Assembly: GCA_965219855.1 (NCBI GenBank)
Contig: CBDCOR010000014.1
Location: 434,001 to 498,000 of the forward strand
Source of the DNA: CAUZIZ01 sp965219855
Lineage (GTDB): Bacteria; Acidobacteriota; UBA6911; RPQK01; JAJDTT01
Direction of reading: 5' to 3'
DNA length: 64,000 nt
Under the pieces are notes generated by a model. That model saw nothing but the letters and a program-made list of their open reading frames with translations. It made no database searches and was not told where the DNA came from. Within the stretch, counting starts at the first letter, position 1. The number at the start of each line of letters is the position of its first letter. Positions 28,395 through 37,241 of this stretch are shown piece by piece. The translations under genes were made by a program, and so were the position numbers.

Positions 28395-31331
28395 TCAGCG
28401 GTAGGTAACCCAGATTGGCGAGGACCAGGCGACCTGTCCGTCTGCCTGCTGGATTCGGGCGTAGTAGAAGTGGGTACCGGAACTCGGGTCCGTTTCCAGA
28501 AAGGAGAAATCGACCCGACGCTGCTTCGGAGTCTGGGAGTAGACGACCTGGTTGTCCCGAATCAGGACCACCTCGGCGATGGGATTGGTTCCTTCGGCGT
28601 GCAGCCGTAGTGTAGGGGCGGAAACGGCATCGAAGGCATCTCCCATGATGTAGGTGCGATCTCTCTCCTCTGCCCTGAAATCGAGAATGATGTTGTCGGT
28701 GGCTGCGTAGGCGTGGCGCCGCCGCATGGCGTCCATCAAGCCCTCAGCGTCGAAGCGCTCTACCAGTAGACAGGCGTATGAATAGTGGGTCGACCAGTGG
28801 TCGGAGCTGGCCTGGACACCCAACCGATACCCCTTCTCCCAGGCCTTCCAGACAAACCCCTCTTCCAGATAGCCACCCCGATGAGTCGACGCATCCTCTC
28901 GAACTGCCGCCAGTGGGGCTCCTGGATATTCGTAAGAGGTCCGGTCGCCCTGGAAAATCTCTACTAGCGGCTCCACATCTCCAGCACGATCCCGCCAATC
29001 CGTTCCCATGGTAGGAGTTCCCGAGGTGTGGGGCATGGAGAGCCCCCGGTACTTCCTGAGATACTCGTAGAGGACCGCGCCGGTACCTACGATCCCTGAA
29101 CGCTCCTCGGGCCCAGCCTCCAGGACCGGTGCGCCCCTGCCGGCAAAAACCAGGTTTCGATGACCATTGGGATAGCCCAGGTTTCGTTCGTATCCCAACA
29201 ACGGGACAAAGGTGCCAGGAATATGGAAACGCTCCACCGACTTCTGCGTCTCCCACCAGACATATTCTCCAGGGTAGTGGTCCGTAATGGCTAGAAAGTC
29301 CAGTGAAGCGGCGTCCAGGGCATAGCGGTAGGTTTCATGCAGTGAGCTGTCCAATGCCCCGTCGCGGGAGTAATCGGTATGCCGGTGCATGTCTCCCCGG
29401 ACAATTCGGTAGGTCTTCTCTTCTACGCCGAGGCGATAGGACCGAATTCGGGATAGATCACCGGGTTCGTCGGTATGGTAGGACTTGATCGGCTCGTCTA
29501 TTCCCTGGTAGGCCTCCAACTGTGCGGCCGTCACCTGGCCAGAAAGATCCAACTTTCCCACCACCACATCCTCCTGCAGAGTTCCAGGTCCAGGAGTGGC
29601 TTGGTGAAGAGAGCGATGGTCGGTAAGCCAGGCCATCCAGAGGGTCCCTTCGGCAGAGCCATCCAGTGCCAACGGCATGTTCAGTCTCCCTGCACTGTGG
29701 GGCAGCACGAATGGAGTAGCCCAAGAGGAGCCCTGGTAGAAGGTTGCGTACACCTCCCAGGCGGGGCGGTAGTTGGACCCGTCGCCAGCAGTCGACTGCT
29801 GGTGGCGAAAAAAGAGCCACATGCGACCCTGAGTGTCCCAAACCAGACGAGGCAGATCGTTGTCGTTTCGGAATCGAATCTGCTCTGCGTCGGGGGGACG
29901 GTACAGCCGCAATCCGCTGCGTGACAACTTGGAAAAGTGCGATTCAAGACCCTCGGACAGATCTCCGACCGGACGACTCCAGCGGTCTCCCTCGTAGACC
30001 GCGACACGGATACTACGTTCGTCTTCAAAGGTCTGTCTCGTGCGGTCGACCCAGAAGCCTGAGTCCTTTCCCCAGTGGGGACCTGTCTCGTTCCAGGCAA
30101 CCCAGACCCGGTCCTGGTCGTCACAAGCCAGGTCGGCGTAGGCCTCGAAGTTCCTGGAGCGAGCCACCGGCACGATCTCTCCCATGCTTCCCCTCCCCAA
30201 CCGTCTCAGGAGAAGATCGTAGTCACCTCGCTCATAGCTGTCCCAGACAACGTAGACACGACCCTTGGAATCCACGGTGAGAGCCGGCTTCCAGTCGTTG
30301 GCGGACGAGCTGCTGACCTTCTTCTCTGCGCCCCAGACACCAGCTTTCAGGGATTTGACGAAGATGTCCGACTGACCTGCACGAAATCCTTGCCAGACCA
30401 GGTGGACCTCACCCTCTGGACCTGGAGCGGTTCTGGGATAGAGGTCGGGGAAAGAAGACTCGGTGAGACGCTTAACCGGCTCCAGGACACCCTCCCGCTG
30501 CGATCTACCGTAGAGATCCCAGTTCCCGTCGATCTGCTGTGACCAGATCCACCAGATACTCCCTTCCCCACCCCGAACCATCTGGAGACCGGAGAGATCC
30601 TGGCCCCTCTGGACCTCCAGCAGGGAGGACCAGCCTCGACCTTCCAAGCGACGGCTCAGGATCCGCTGTTCTCCGTCTCGGTACTCGATCCAGCCGATCC
30701 TACACTTCCCTTCCTCGACCAACAGGGCAGGAAAGTCGTCGTAGGTCTCCTCTCCCGTCAATATCTCCGACAGAGGAACCTGGCTAGCCACCACCCGACC
30801 CTCCAGATAGGATCGTCTCAGGCCCGGCTCCAACTGCTGAGTATCGATCGTGAGGGACCCTTTGGGAGTCTTCAGAGCCAGCTCCTGTGGACCCTCTGTC
30901 ACCACCAGCAGACCCGGCCACATCAACTGAGAGTAGGCGCTGGTGCTCCTGAGGACGTCTTTTCGGACAAACATCTGGTTCTCAGTGGGTTCTTCCCAGT
31001 AAACAGCGGTACGAGGATCGTACTTACGGGTCCTGGCATTCCAGGAAAGGCCCGGTCCCAGCGAGTCCTCCTGGGAGAAATGCCAACTTGCCAAGCCGAC
31101 CCTGCCCTGGGGTGTCTCCAACTGTCCGCTCCAATCGGAGCCCCTGGGATCCTCGGGTCCCAGCTCGATCAAGAAGCACCGGTGCGACGAAGTCAGATCC
31201 GACGGCAAAGCAGGTGTCTCTTCGAGCTCATTTCGACAGGCGGAGGCCATTAGTAGGAACAGAACGAGGAGAACGATCCCGCGCTTCACCTGCATCGAGT
31301 GACGAAACTTCAGTGACGAGAATAGGTTCAT
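28395..31331 (-). CDS. PHP-domain lipoprotein with N-terminal propeller
   Basis: 978 residues, with GGGAGG eight bases before ATG 31331. The lipobox LLMASAC ends the signal at about residue 32. Residues about 200-620 are repeated strands (GRVYVVWDSYERGDYDLLLR, DRVWVAWNETGPHWG, RMWLFFRHQQSTAG), a sensor-like propeller. From about 643 there is a PHP-type domain: RGDMHRHTDYSRDG, DFLAITDHYPGEY, SMPHTSGTPTMG, GVQASSDHWSTHYSY, with histidines and aspartates placed as metal ligands. About 890-978 is a beta-sandwich. PHP enzymes are metal-dependent phosphoesterases or related hydrolases; an envelope form might act on a glycan or phosphoester, but this is not known. It is followed upstream by a truncated glycosidase-like gene at 17 bases. 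Confidence 0.75.
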   Translation of the reverse strand: MNLFSSLKFRHSMQVKRGIVLLVLFLLMASACRNELEETPALPSDLTSSHRCFLIELGPEDPRGSDWSGQLETPQGRVGLASWHFSQEDSLGPGLSWNARTRKYDPRTAVYWEEPTENQMFVRKDVLRSTSAYSQLMWPGLLVVTEGPQELALKTPKGSLTIDTQQLEPGLRRSYLEGRVVASQVPLSEILTGEETYDDFPALLVEEGKCRIGWIEYRDGEQRILSRRLEGRGWSSLLEVQRGQDLSGLQMVRGGEGSIWWIWSQQIDGNWDLYGRSQREGVLEPVKRLTESSFPDLYPRTAPGPEGEVHLVWQGFRAGQSDIFVKSLKAGVWGAEKKVSSSSANDWKPALTVDSKGRVYVVWDSYERGDYDLLLRRLGRGSMGEIVPVARSRNFEAYADLACDDQDRVWVAWNETGPHWGKDSGFWVDRTRQTFEDERSIRVAVYEGDRWSRPVGDLSEGLESHFSKLSRSGLRLYRPPDAEQIRFRNDNDLPRLVWDTQGRMWLFFRHQQSTAGDGSNYRPAWEVYATFYQGSSWATPFVLPHSAGRLNMPLALDGSAEGTLWMAWLTDHRSLHQATPGPGTLQEDVVVGKLDLSGQVTAAQLEAYQGIDEPIKSYHTDEPGDLSRIRSYRLGVEEKTYRIVRGDMHRHTDYSRDGALDSSLHETYRYALDAASLDFLAITDHYPGEYVWWETQKSVERFHIPGTFVPLLGYERNLGYPNGHRNLVFAGRGAPVLEAGPEERSGIVGTGAVLYEYLRKYRGLSMPHTSGTPTMGTDWRDRAGDVEPLVEIFQGDRTSYEYPGAPLAAVREDASTHRGGYLEEGFVWKAWEKGYRLGVQASSDHWSTHYSYACLLVERFDAEGLMDAMRRRHAYAATDNIILDFRAEERDRTYIMGDAFDAVSAPTLRLHAEGTNPIAEVVLIRDNQVVYSQTPKQRRVDFSFLETDPSSGTHFYYARIQQADGQVAWSSPIWVTYR

Positions 31332-31347
31332 ACTGGCATCCCTCCCA

Positions 31348-32341
31348 TCATCGGTTTGCGAATCTCAGCGAGTACAGATCGGCGTCCTTCATGGCGAAGC
31401 GAAGGCGCACCGGTTTCCCCACCAGGCGTTTCAGTGGCTTTGCCGCAGCTGCTTGTGCGTGGCTGCGCGCCCACCGGGCTGTGTACTCGATTTCGTCTCC
31501 CCAGATCAGGGGTGACTCTTCCAGAGCGAAGCCGGGAAGTGGCTGTCCCTCCGTATCCTGAAGTTCGAGCCGGATGCTTCCGGCTGCCGAGGTGGAGAAG
31601 TTGAGAATCAGGTTGTCTCCCTCAAAAATCAGTGGCTTCGTAACAAGTTCTCCGCCCGAGTACCCCCCGTTCACCGAGACGAATCCATCCGTTCGGAGTA
31701 CCATCCGCTGCACGTGGACACTGGGAAAGGTGTAGTGGCGTTGAAGGTAGAGCGAGATCTCGTCCGCTGCCGTAGCCACGACTCCAGAGGCAGGAGTATT
31801 GGCTCGATGAATCCAGTTCCGGGGGTGTCTACCCGGCCGGATGAAGGCCTCCATGAAGGTACGCTGCCAATGAAAGCCGTCCCGGCTGCTGAGAAGGACT
31901 GCGTCCGAAATACCGGACCTCGGGTTTACCCGGAACGGTTCGAAGGTGCGCCAGGGCACAAAACGGCGGGGGAAGGCCAGGTAGATGTGGGGAGCCCGGA
32001 AGTAGGGAGTCGCAGCATTGGTATAGAAATGCTCCAGTGGCGTCTTCCCCAGGTCGATGTATTCCGGTGTGCTCCAGTGGAGAAAATCAGGAGAGGTAGT
32101 GCGAACGACTTCTCGGATTCGCCCTCCGCGCAGACCACAGAGATAGGCGACATACTGCTGCTGCTCGGAATCCCAGAAGGCCAGATCGCCTCCCCAATCC
32201 ACTTCCTGCGTAATGAGAGGGTCCTTGTGTATCAGCTTCCAGTGAATACCGTCGCTAGAGACCGCCCCCATCACATGCTTCAGGCCGGGGGTGTGATAGC
32301 TGGCCAGCGCCTTGTACCGTTGATCCGCAGAAGACGCCCGT
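31348..32341 (-). CDS. Glycosidase-like family protein, N-terminal third missing
   Basis: The frame is open from the stop at 31348 to about 32341, where homology ends; the first ATG inside is at 32274. Family sequence starts mid-propeller (ADQRYKALASYHTPGLKHVM) and runs through DLAFWDSEQQQYVAYLCGLR and SSRDGFHWQRTFMEAFIRPG. The tail is RTDGFVSVNGGYSGGELVTK, STSAAGSIRLELQDTEG, LVGKPVRLRFAMKDADLYSL. The signal peptide, the LFVDD motif and the first blades are absent. The break lies exactly where the neighbouring ankyrin gene also loses its start, so a single deletion or misjoin removed both 5' ends. A shortened product from ATG 32274 would lack export. Confidence 0.7.
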
Positions 32342-32357
32342 CAAGCAACAGACAGCG

Positions 32358-33329
32358 TTGATGTGGGCGCTGTCAGAGAAGCACCTTGATGTCGTTCAGA
32401 CACTGATCGCGCAGGGAGCAAATATATCAGCCCGCTCGGCGGGTGGCTTCACACCGCTGCTGTTTGCCGCGCGCCAGGGCGATCTCGACGGAGCCCGAAT
32501 CTTGCTGGACGCCGGGGCGAATGTGAATGAGACTTCGTCGGAGGGAAACGCGCTGCTGGTGGCAACCCTCCGCGGCCACGTGCCACTAGCAATTTTTCTC
32601 CTGGACCAGGGGGCGGACCCCAACGCCGCCGAAACGGGCTATACGGCTCTCCACTGGGCCGCCGGCTCCTGGGAGACCGAGATGACTGGACCCAACGGGA
32701 TTGTGGCACCGGTCAATCGCGAATGGAGAATGATGGTTGGCCTTCAAGAGGGCAAGCTGGAACTGCTGAGGGCGCTCCTGAAGCGAGGTGCAGATCCCAA
32801 TACACGACTGGAGAAGCAGCCTCCTCGGGTCGGCTATAGCAAGGAGAATGAAAAGCCGATCGGCGCCACGCCGTTCTTGCTGGCGGCCATGGACGGAGAT
32901 GCCAGCGTCATGCGTGTCCTTGTGGACGGCGGTGCTTCTCCCCTGATGGTGTCCGAGGACAAGACAACGCCACTGATGGTGGCCGCCGGAGTCCGCCGCG
33001 ACCTATCTGAGAGCCGGGTGAGCGAGAGCAGTTCGTTGCAAGCCGTCAAACTGGCTCTGGAACTAGGAGCCGACGTGAATGCGAGCAATGATGAGAGAGA
33101 CACTGCGCTGCACGGCGCTGCCCGTATCAAATCCGACGCAATCGTTCAGTTACTCGTGCACCACGGCGCCAGAGTAAATGTCCAGAACAAGCAGGGGCAG
33201 ACTCCGCTTTTCATCGCAGAGCGCTACTTCCATCCCGGCTCGCCCCCGCTGCTCGTTCAAACCAGTACCGCCACTCTGTTACGTCGGTTGGCCGGGCGCG
33301 AAGTGGTCTCGGAAAGGGTCCAGGAATAA
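32358..33329 (+). CDS. Ankyrin-repeat protein, 5' end missing
   Basis: The family sequence is already in mid-repeat when it begins: KTPVKQQTALMWALSEKHLD from about 32331, before any start codon. TTG 32358 or ATG 32361 are only the first possible starts in what is left. About nine ankyrin repeats follow (TPLLFAARQGDLDGARILLD, NALLVATLRGHVPLAIFLLD, TALHWAAGSWETEM, DTALHGAARIKSDAIVQLLV). The C terminus REVVSERVQE is intact. Ankyrin proteins mediate protein contacts; no partner is visible. In Acidobacteriota similar proteins are exported, but the signal would be in the missing part. Confidence 0.7.
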   Translation: MMWALSEKHLDVVQTLIAQGANISARSAGGFTPLLFAARQGDLDGARILLDAGANVNETSSEGNALLVATLRGHVPLAIFLLDQGADPNAAETGYTALHWAAGSWETEMTGPNGIVAPVNREWRMMVGLQEGKLELLRALLKRGADPNTRLEKQPPRVGYSKENEKPIGATPFLLAAMDGDASVMRVLVDGGASPLMVSEDKTTPLMVAAGVRRDLSESRVSESSSLQAVKLALELGADVNASNDERDTALHGAARIKSDAIVQLLVHHGARVNVQNKQGQTPLFIAERYFHPGSPPLLVQTSTATLLRRLAGREVVSERVQE

Positions 33330-33362
33330 CGGGCCTCCGGTCTCGCCCAAGGAGCAAAATAG

Positions 33363-34622
33363 ATGGGACTTCTGGTTGGGTCTGTGTTCAGCTTGGTTGT
33401 TCTGGTTTCGTCCAGCTTTCCGGCCTTGGCGGAAAACGGACATCAGTGGACCATAAAGGGCTCTTATGCGATCGTTCCGACGACGCCACTCGAGATCGGA
33501 AATCAACGTCAGCTCTTGATGGACAACTACGTTGTCGAAGACCTCCGCGCCTGTCGCAGAAAGGTCCAGCAGCCCACAAAACACCCCTCGAATCCACTGT
33601 TCTCAACCGGACCGGATGGGCTCAACCCGGACTGGACCGCACCCTATATCAGCGTTATCCGCGACCTCGATAGCGGCCTATACCGGCTTTGGGCTGCCAG
33701 CAACATCCTCGTCGAGCAACCGATCCCGCCCGGATTTTACTGGCTGAGTAGGGGGCGATATTTTGAGTCCTCCGACGGCCTGCAGTGGCGGGCGCCCAAC
33801 CTCGGTTTGGTCGAATCGAACGGGAGCAAGGCCAACAATATTTTTCTGGGAGGCCCGAAATTCACCTACGACAGCCTCGGTGTCAGTCCATCCCCTCAAA
33901 AATGGCGGCAGCGCGGGCGCTACTTGATGCTCTACAACCGAGGGCCCGCCGGCCGCGATCCACACCCTGAGTTGATTGCCGGCGGCCAGGAGCTTCGGCT
34001 GGCCTTCAGCGAAGACGGCATACACTGGACCGACCAGAAAGAGAACCCGATTTTCAGAGGCCAAAGCGATACCTCAAACAACGTTACCTACAACCTCGAG
34101 CGGAGCGTTTTGATGTCCTATCGGCGTCCGCCGATCAATGCCGGTGAGATCCGTCGCATCGCCTATTCCGAGAGCGTTGATCTGGTTCACTGGAGCCAGC
34201 CCGAACAGGCTGTAGTTCCGGATGAGTTGGACCCCTATTCACTCTACTGCATGCCGGTCTCGCGCTATCACGGTGTTTACTTCGGCTTTCTGCACATGTT
34301 CTACCACCGAGCGCCCTTCGACCGGAAAGCTCCTCGTCCAAAAGATATGAAGATCGATGTTCAGCTCACCTGGAGCCGGGACGGTAGGCATTGGGAACGC
34401 CATCCACAGCGACCGATATTCTTGGAAACCGGGCCCCAGGGCTCCTACGACGAGGGCCGGGTCTATGTCGGCAAGGGACTGATCGAGCGTGACGACCGCG
34501 TCGATATCTACTACACCGGACACCAGAGCCGGCATATCTCGAAAGAGGTCCAACCCGGTGACAACCACCTTTGCCTGGCCAGCCTGCGTCGGGATGGCTT
34601 TGTGTCACTAGACCCAAAATAA
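33363..34622 (+). CDS. Glycosidase-like family protein, N-terminal part, split by an IS
   Basis: A signal peptide (MGLLVGSVFSLVVLVSSSFPALAE) and the LLMDNYVVEDLRACRRKVQ motif begin a complete propeller (LYRLWAASNILVEQP, ESSDGLQWRAPNLGLVESNG, TWSRDGRHWERHPQRPIFLE, RVDIYYTGHQSRHIS). Translation reaches RRDGFVSL, the start of the family tail, then enters the IS at 34613 and stops after DPK. The tail resumes at 36488. Removing the IS and one copy of the duplicated ACTAGA restores RDGFVSLESPDEGNMLTKPI, the expected family sequence. The insertion is therefore precise and recent. The truncated product lacks only the beta-sandwich and could still fold. Confidence 0.8.
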   Translation: MGLLVGSVFSLVVLVSSSFPALAENGHQWTIKGSYAIVPTTPLEIGNQRQLLMDNYVVEDLRACRRKVQQPTKHPSNPLFSTGPDGLNPDWTAPYISVIRDLDSGLYRLWAASNILVEQPIPPGFYWLSRGRYFESSDGLQWRAPNLGLVESNGSKANNIFLGGPKFTYDSLGVSPSPQKWRQRGRYLMLYNRGPAGRDPHPELIAGGQELRLAFSEDGIHWTDQKENPIFRGQSDTSNNVTYNLERSVLMSYRRPPINAGEIRRIAYSESVDLVHWSQPEQAVVPDELDPYSLYCMPVSRYHGVYFGFLHMFYHRAPFDRKAPRPKDMKIDVQLTWSRDGRHWERHPQRPIFLETGPQGSYDEGRVYVGKGLIERDDRVDIYYTGHQSRHISKEVQPGDNHLCLASLRRDGFVSLDPK

Positions 34623-36481
34623 GCGCAAGTTCGAAAATAGACCCCTTTGTCGGCTCCGAGGAGCCATTTTGGAGACCTAAATTCTAAATTTCGGCGCGAA
34701 GTCACTCAGAACAGGCACGTGTTCAGCTGTCCTCCACGCCGATCGCTCAGGGAAAACGATTCTGCCCTCTTGGGGGGCGTTTGTAGAGACACCTCGCCCC
34801 AGCTCTGGCGACCCTCGGAGCTACTTTATCTCCTTTCAGTTTCAGGTAGCTGGCCGGTGTTTCAACCACTTACTGCCTTCCAAGAGAAGACGGCTCCAAC
34901 CATTGACATCCAGCAGCCGATAGACCAACTGTCGGCCCCTGCGCAAAATCTGGCAGGGCATTTCAATGACCTCTCGCAGGAAACGGCGATACTCCATCTT
35001 CACCAGCTCTCGGGCTTGCAGTCGCGCCGGCAGCACCAACCCCATCCAGGCCTTCAGATTCCAGGCTTGAGCCGCAATCACCAGATAGGCCCAGTTGGCT
35101 ACCAGCGTATCCGAGGGCATCCGCAGGGCCTCGACTCCGTTCTTGAGTTGTTCAATGACGTTCTCCTGGTTGCAGCGCCGGTTGTTTTCCCGTACGACTC
35201 CCGCCGTTCCCAACGTTCTGGCCGAGATATTGGTGACATAAAAGTGGTAGCGCGTCTGCGGCAGCAGCCGCTTCTGGCCTTTCTCGACCAGGATCGTCTT
35301 GCGCAAGATCACCATCCGATAGGTTCGCTTCGCTTTGCTCGGACGGTAGTCGATCTCCGCGATCTCTTCCCGTTCCAGCGTCAGCGTCTTGAACCCGCGT
35401 CTCTTGACAATCTCCGGCTTCACTTTGTCCCGCCGCTGGCGCCGCTTCTTCCCTTTTCCTTTCCCCTGGCTGGGGCGCCCCAGCTCTTTCCATCTCGCTT
35501 CTGGCAACGCCTCCGCCCACTTGACGAAGCTCGGATGGGCGTCGATCCCGAAGTCAAACTCCACGCCCGCCTCCGTCCAACGGTCAAAATGAGCCGTCAG
35601 CGAAAAATCCGTGTCCCCGCACAGGCGCACCTTCCGAAAACCCGCCTCTCGAACCAGCTCGATACTCCGATCCAGCCATTCGGCCGCTCCCTCATGAGAG
35701 GGACGGTTGCCCGAGCGGTTGACCGCATAGAGCACCTCTCCCGTATTGGCCAGCGTCACGATCAGCGGCGCATAGCCCCACTGCCCGTCGTAGCTGATCT
35801 CCATCCCTTCCTTGCATTCGCCGCTCGTGGGGGCCATCGTCCCATCCACGTCGATCTCCGCCCGTTGGAAGAAACGGGCCGGTTGTTGGGCCCAGACCTT
35901 GAGGCGGCTGGCATTGACGGCTTCCATCAGATCCACCACGTCGGGCGCGTCAAAGCGGCGCACAAAGTCTCCGGCCGTGCTGGGGGCGGGGATCTTCTCG
36001 GCTCCCACCGCCTCCAGGAAACTCACACTCTGACGTCGCAGTTCAATATCCTGATAGCGGGTCCCGCCCGTGGCCACGTTGTAGATCAGGCTCAGGACGT
36101 GGTCCGATTCGTGGTACGGTTGGTGGCGTTTGAGCAGCGTCACCGCCTGGTCAATGGCTTTCCCCAGCCCACTCCACTTCACCACCTGCTGCAGCAGCCC
36201 CAGACCACCGTAACTGACCGCACCCGTTTTCTCCGAGACCTCGTAGCTGATGACCTCGGGCGAGAGCACCGGTTTCGGGTCTTGACCGTTCCAGCTGGGG
36301 CTCAATCGCTGAGCAACCTCTGCTTCCCGTTTGCGGATGATTGCGCTATCCTTTTTATTCACCTGAACTGCCTCCTTTCGGCTTGTTCTGAAGTTTCTTT
36401 GACAACCCCAGAATACCCGTCAGGTCTGGCATTTCAGGTGTTTACATGTGGTTTAGTCCACTTTCATCTACTTCTTTTGGG
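34613..36481 (-). mobile_element. Complete IS1380-family element (1869 bp)
   Basis: The ends CCCAAAATAAGCGCAAG and TTTTGGG form short inverted repeats (CCCAAAA plus AAG after one mismatch). ACTAGA at 34607-34612 is repeated at 36482-36487, so the target duplication is 4-6 bp with a CTAG core. It has the same length as the copy at 42977-44845, and I found only about four base differences. Confidence 0.9.
34842..36362 (-). CDS. IS1380-family transposase
   Basis: 506 residues, full length. A DDE (DDE group 1, IS4-like fold) transposase: first catalytic D region AEIDVDGTMAPTSGECKEG (about 172), second D in RLCGDTDFSLTAHFDRW (about 245), and E in CNQENVIEQLKNGVEAL (about 395). Between the last two there is a basic linker (GKGKGKKRRQRRDKVKPEI). 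It differs from the copy at 43206 at residue 2 (N versus K) and in LCGDTD versus LRGDTD. Both sites look tolerable, so the enzyme is probably active. The long opposite-strand frame through the IS is not a gene. Confidence 0.92.
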   Translation of the reverse strand: MNKKDSAIIRKREAEVAQRLSPSWNGQDPKPVLSPEVISYEVSEKTGAVSYGGLGLLQQVVKWSGLGKAIDQAVTLLKRHQPYHESDHVLSLIYNVATGGTRYQDIELRRQSVSFLEAVGAEKIPAPSTAGDFVRRFDAPDVVDLMEAVNASRLKVWAQQPARFFQRAEIDVDGTMAPTSGECKEGMEISYDGQWGYAPLIVTLANTGEVLYAVNRSGNRPSHEGAAEWLDRSIELVREAGFRKVRLCGDTDFSLTAHFDRWTEAGVEFDFGIDAHPSFVKWAEALPEARWKELGRPSQGKGKGKKRRQRRDKVKPEIVKRRGFKTLTLEREEIAEIDYRPSKAKRTYRMVILRKTILVEKGQKRLLPQTRYHFYVTNISARTLGTAGVVRENNRRCNQENVIEQLKNGVEALRMPSDTLVANWAYLVIAAQAWNLKAWMGLVLPARLQARELVKMEYRRFLREVIEMPCQILRRGRQLVYRLLDVNGWSRLLLEGSKWLKHRPAT

Positions 36482-36487
36482 ACTAGA

Positions 36488-36791
36488 GTCACCTGATGAA
36501 GGAAATATGCTGACCAAACCCATCTCGTATCCCGGAGGAAGTCTCCACATCAACGCCAGGACGTCCCCAGGTGGTTCCGTGCGTGTCGCCATCCGCCGAG
36601 GCGATGGCGAGTTCGACGGCTTGCCACTGGCGCAGTGGAGCTACGAGCGATGCAATGTCTTCAGCGCTGATTCGATCGATCACACGATCGAGTGGAAGCA
36701 GCAGGAGAATCTGAGCAGTCTAAAGGGAAAGGCCATCCGCCTGGAGTTCAGCCTCAAGCAGGCGGAGCTGTTTTCCTTCTGGTTCGAATAG
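36488..36791 (+). pseudogene. C-terminal beta-sandwich of the IS-split glycosidase-like gene
   Basis: About 100 residues follow the duplicated target site: SPDEGNMLTKPISYPGGSLH, then SPGGSVRVAIRRGDGEFDG, HTIEWKQQENLSSLKGKAIR and LFSFWFE, ending in TAG. It is the tail of the gene that starts at 33363. Without the IS the frame is continuous. No independent start or ribosome site is visible. Confidence 0.8.
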
Positions 36792-37241
36792 GGTTCGGTG
36801 GTCTGCTTCGGTAATACTATCGAAACGCTGCTTAGTGCTCCCTTTCATAAATACGATGATGTTTGCAGATGGGGCTTGCGAGGCGAGATCAAGGCAGGAG
36901 GAGGAAGGCGATGCTTGGCCATCTTCGACGACGACCAACACAGAGATCGTCCGCAACCCCCATCATTCATCGTGGGTACAGTCCAAGTCGCCAGTCACCC
37001 ACAGGGCGCCTACTCTCACCAGCAGGCCCACCCCAAAAGGGATCCACAGCACGGAAACTCAGCTCTTTCTCGGTATAGAACTCAGCCGCTCATCATAGAA
37101 TAATCGTCGCCTAAGGATACAGGAAGGTAAAGGCCATGTTAAGGGATGTCAGCCGTCCAACGTGTCCGCCAGAGCCGACTTCTATTTCTGACAGCAGCCG
37201 TTTATCCAGACTGGTTAGAAGCAGATAGAGTAGAGAATACT
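36792..37241. repeat. Gene-free stretch with one copy of repeat E (36866-36965)
   Basis: About 100 bases from ATGGGGCTTGCGAGGCGAGA to CGCAACCCCCAT match, in inverted orientation, the right half of the element at 38352-38631. The rest, to the aldo/keto reductase stop at 37242, shows no gene or RNA that I can support. Confidence 0.7.

Noticed and set aside
34647..36791. A 714-codon plus-strand frame through the IS1380-type copy
   Set aside because: It is antisense to the well-conserved transposase, and the same antisense frame recurs at 43011-44930 and in the NHL region only because the IS is repeated. Its last 100 codons are real, but belong to the split glycosidase-like gene.
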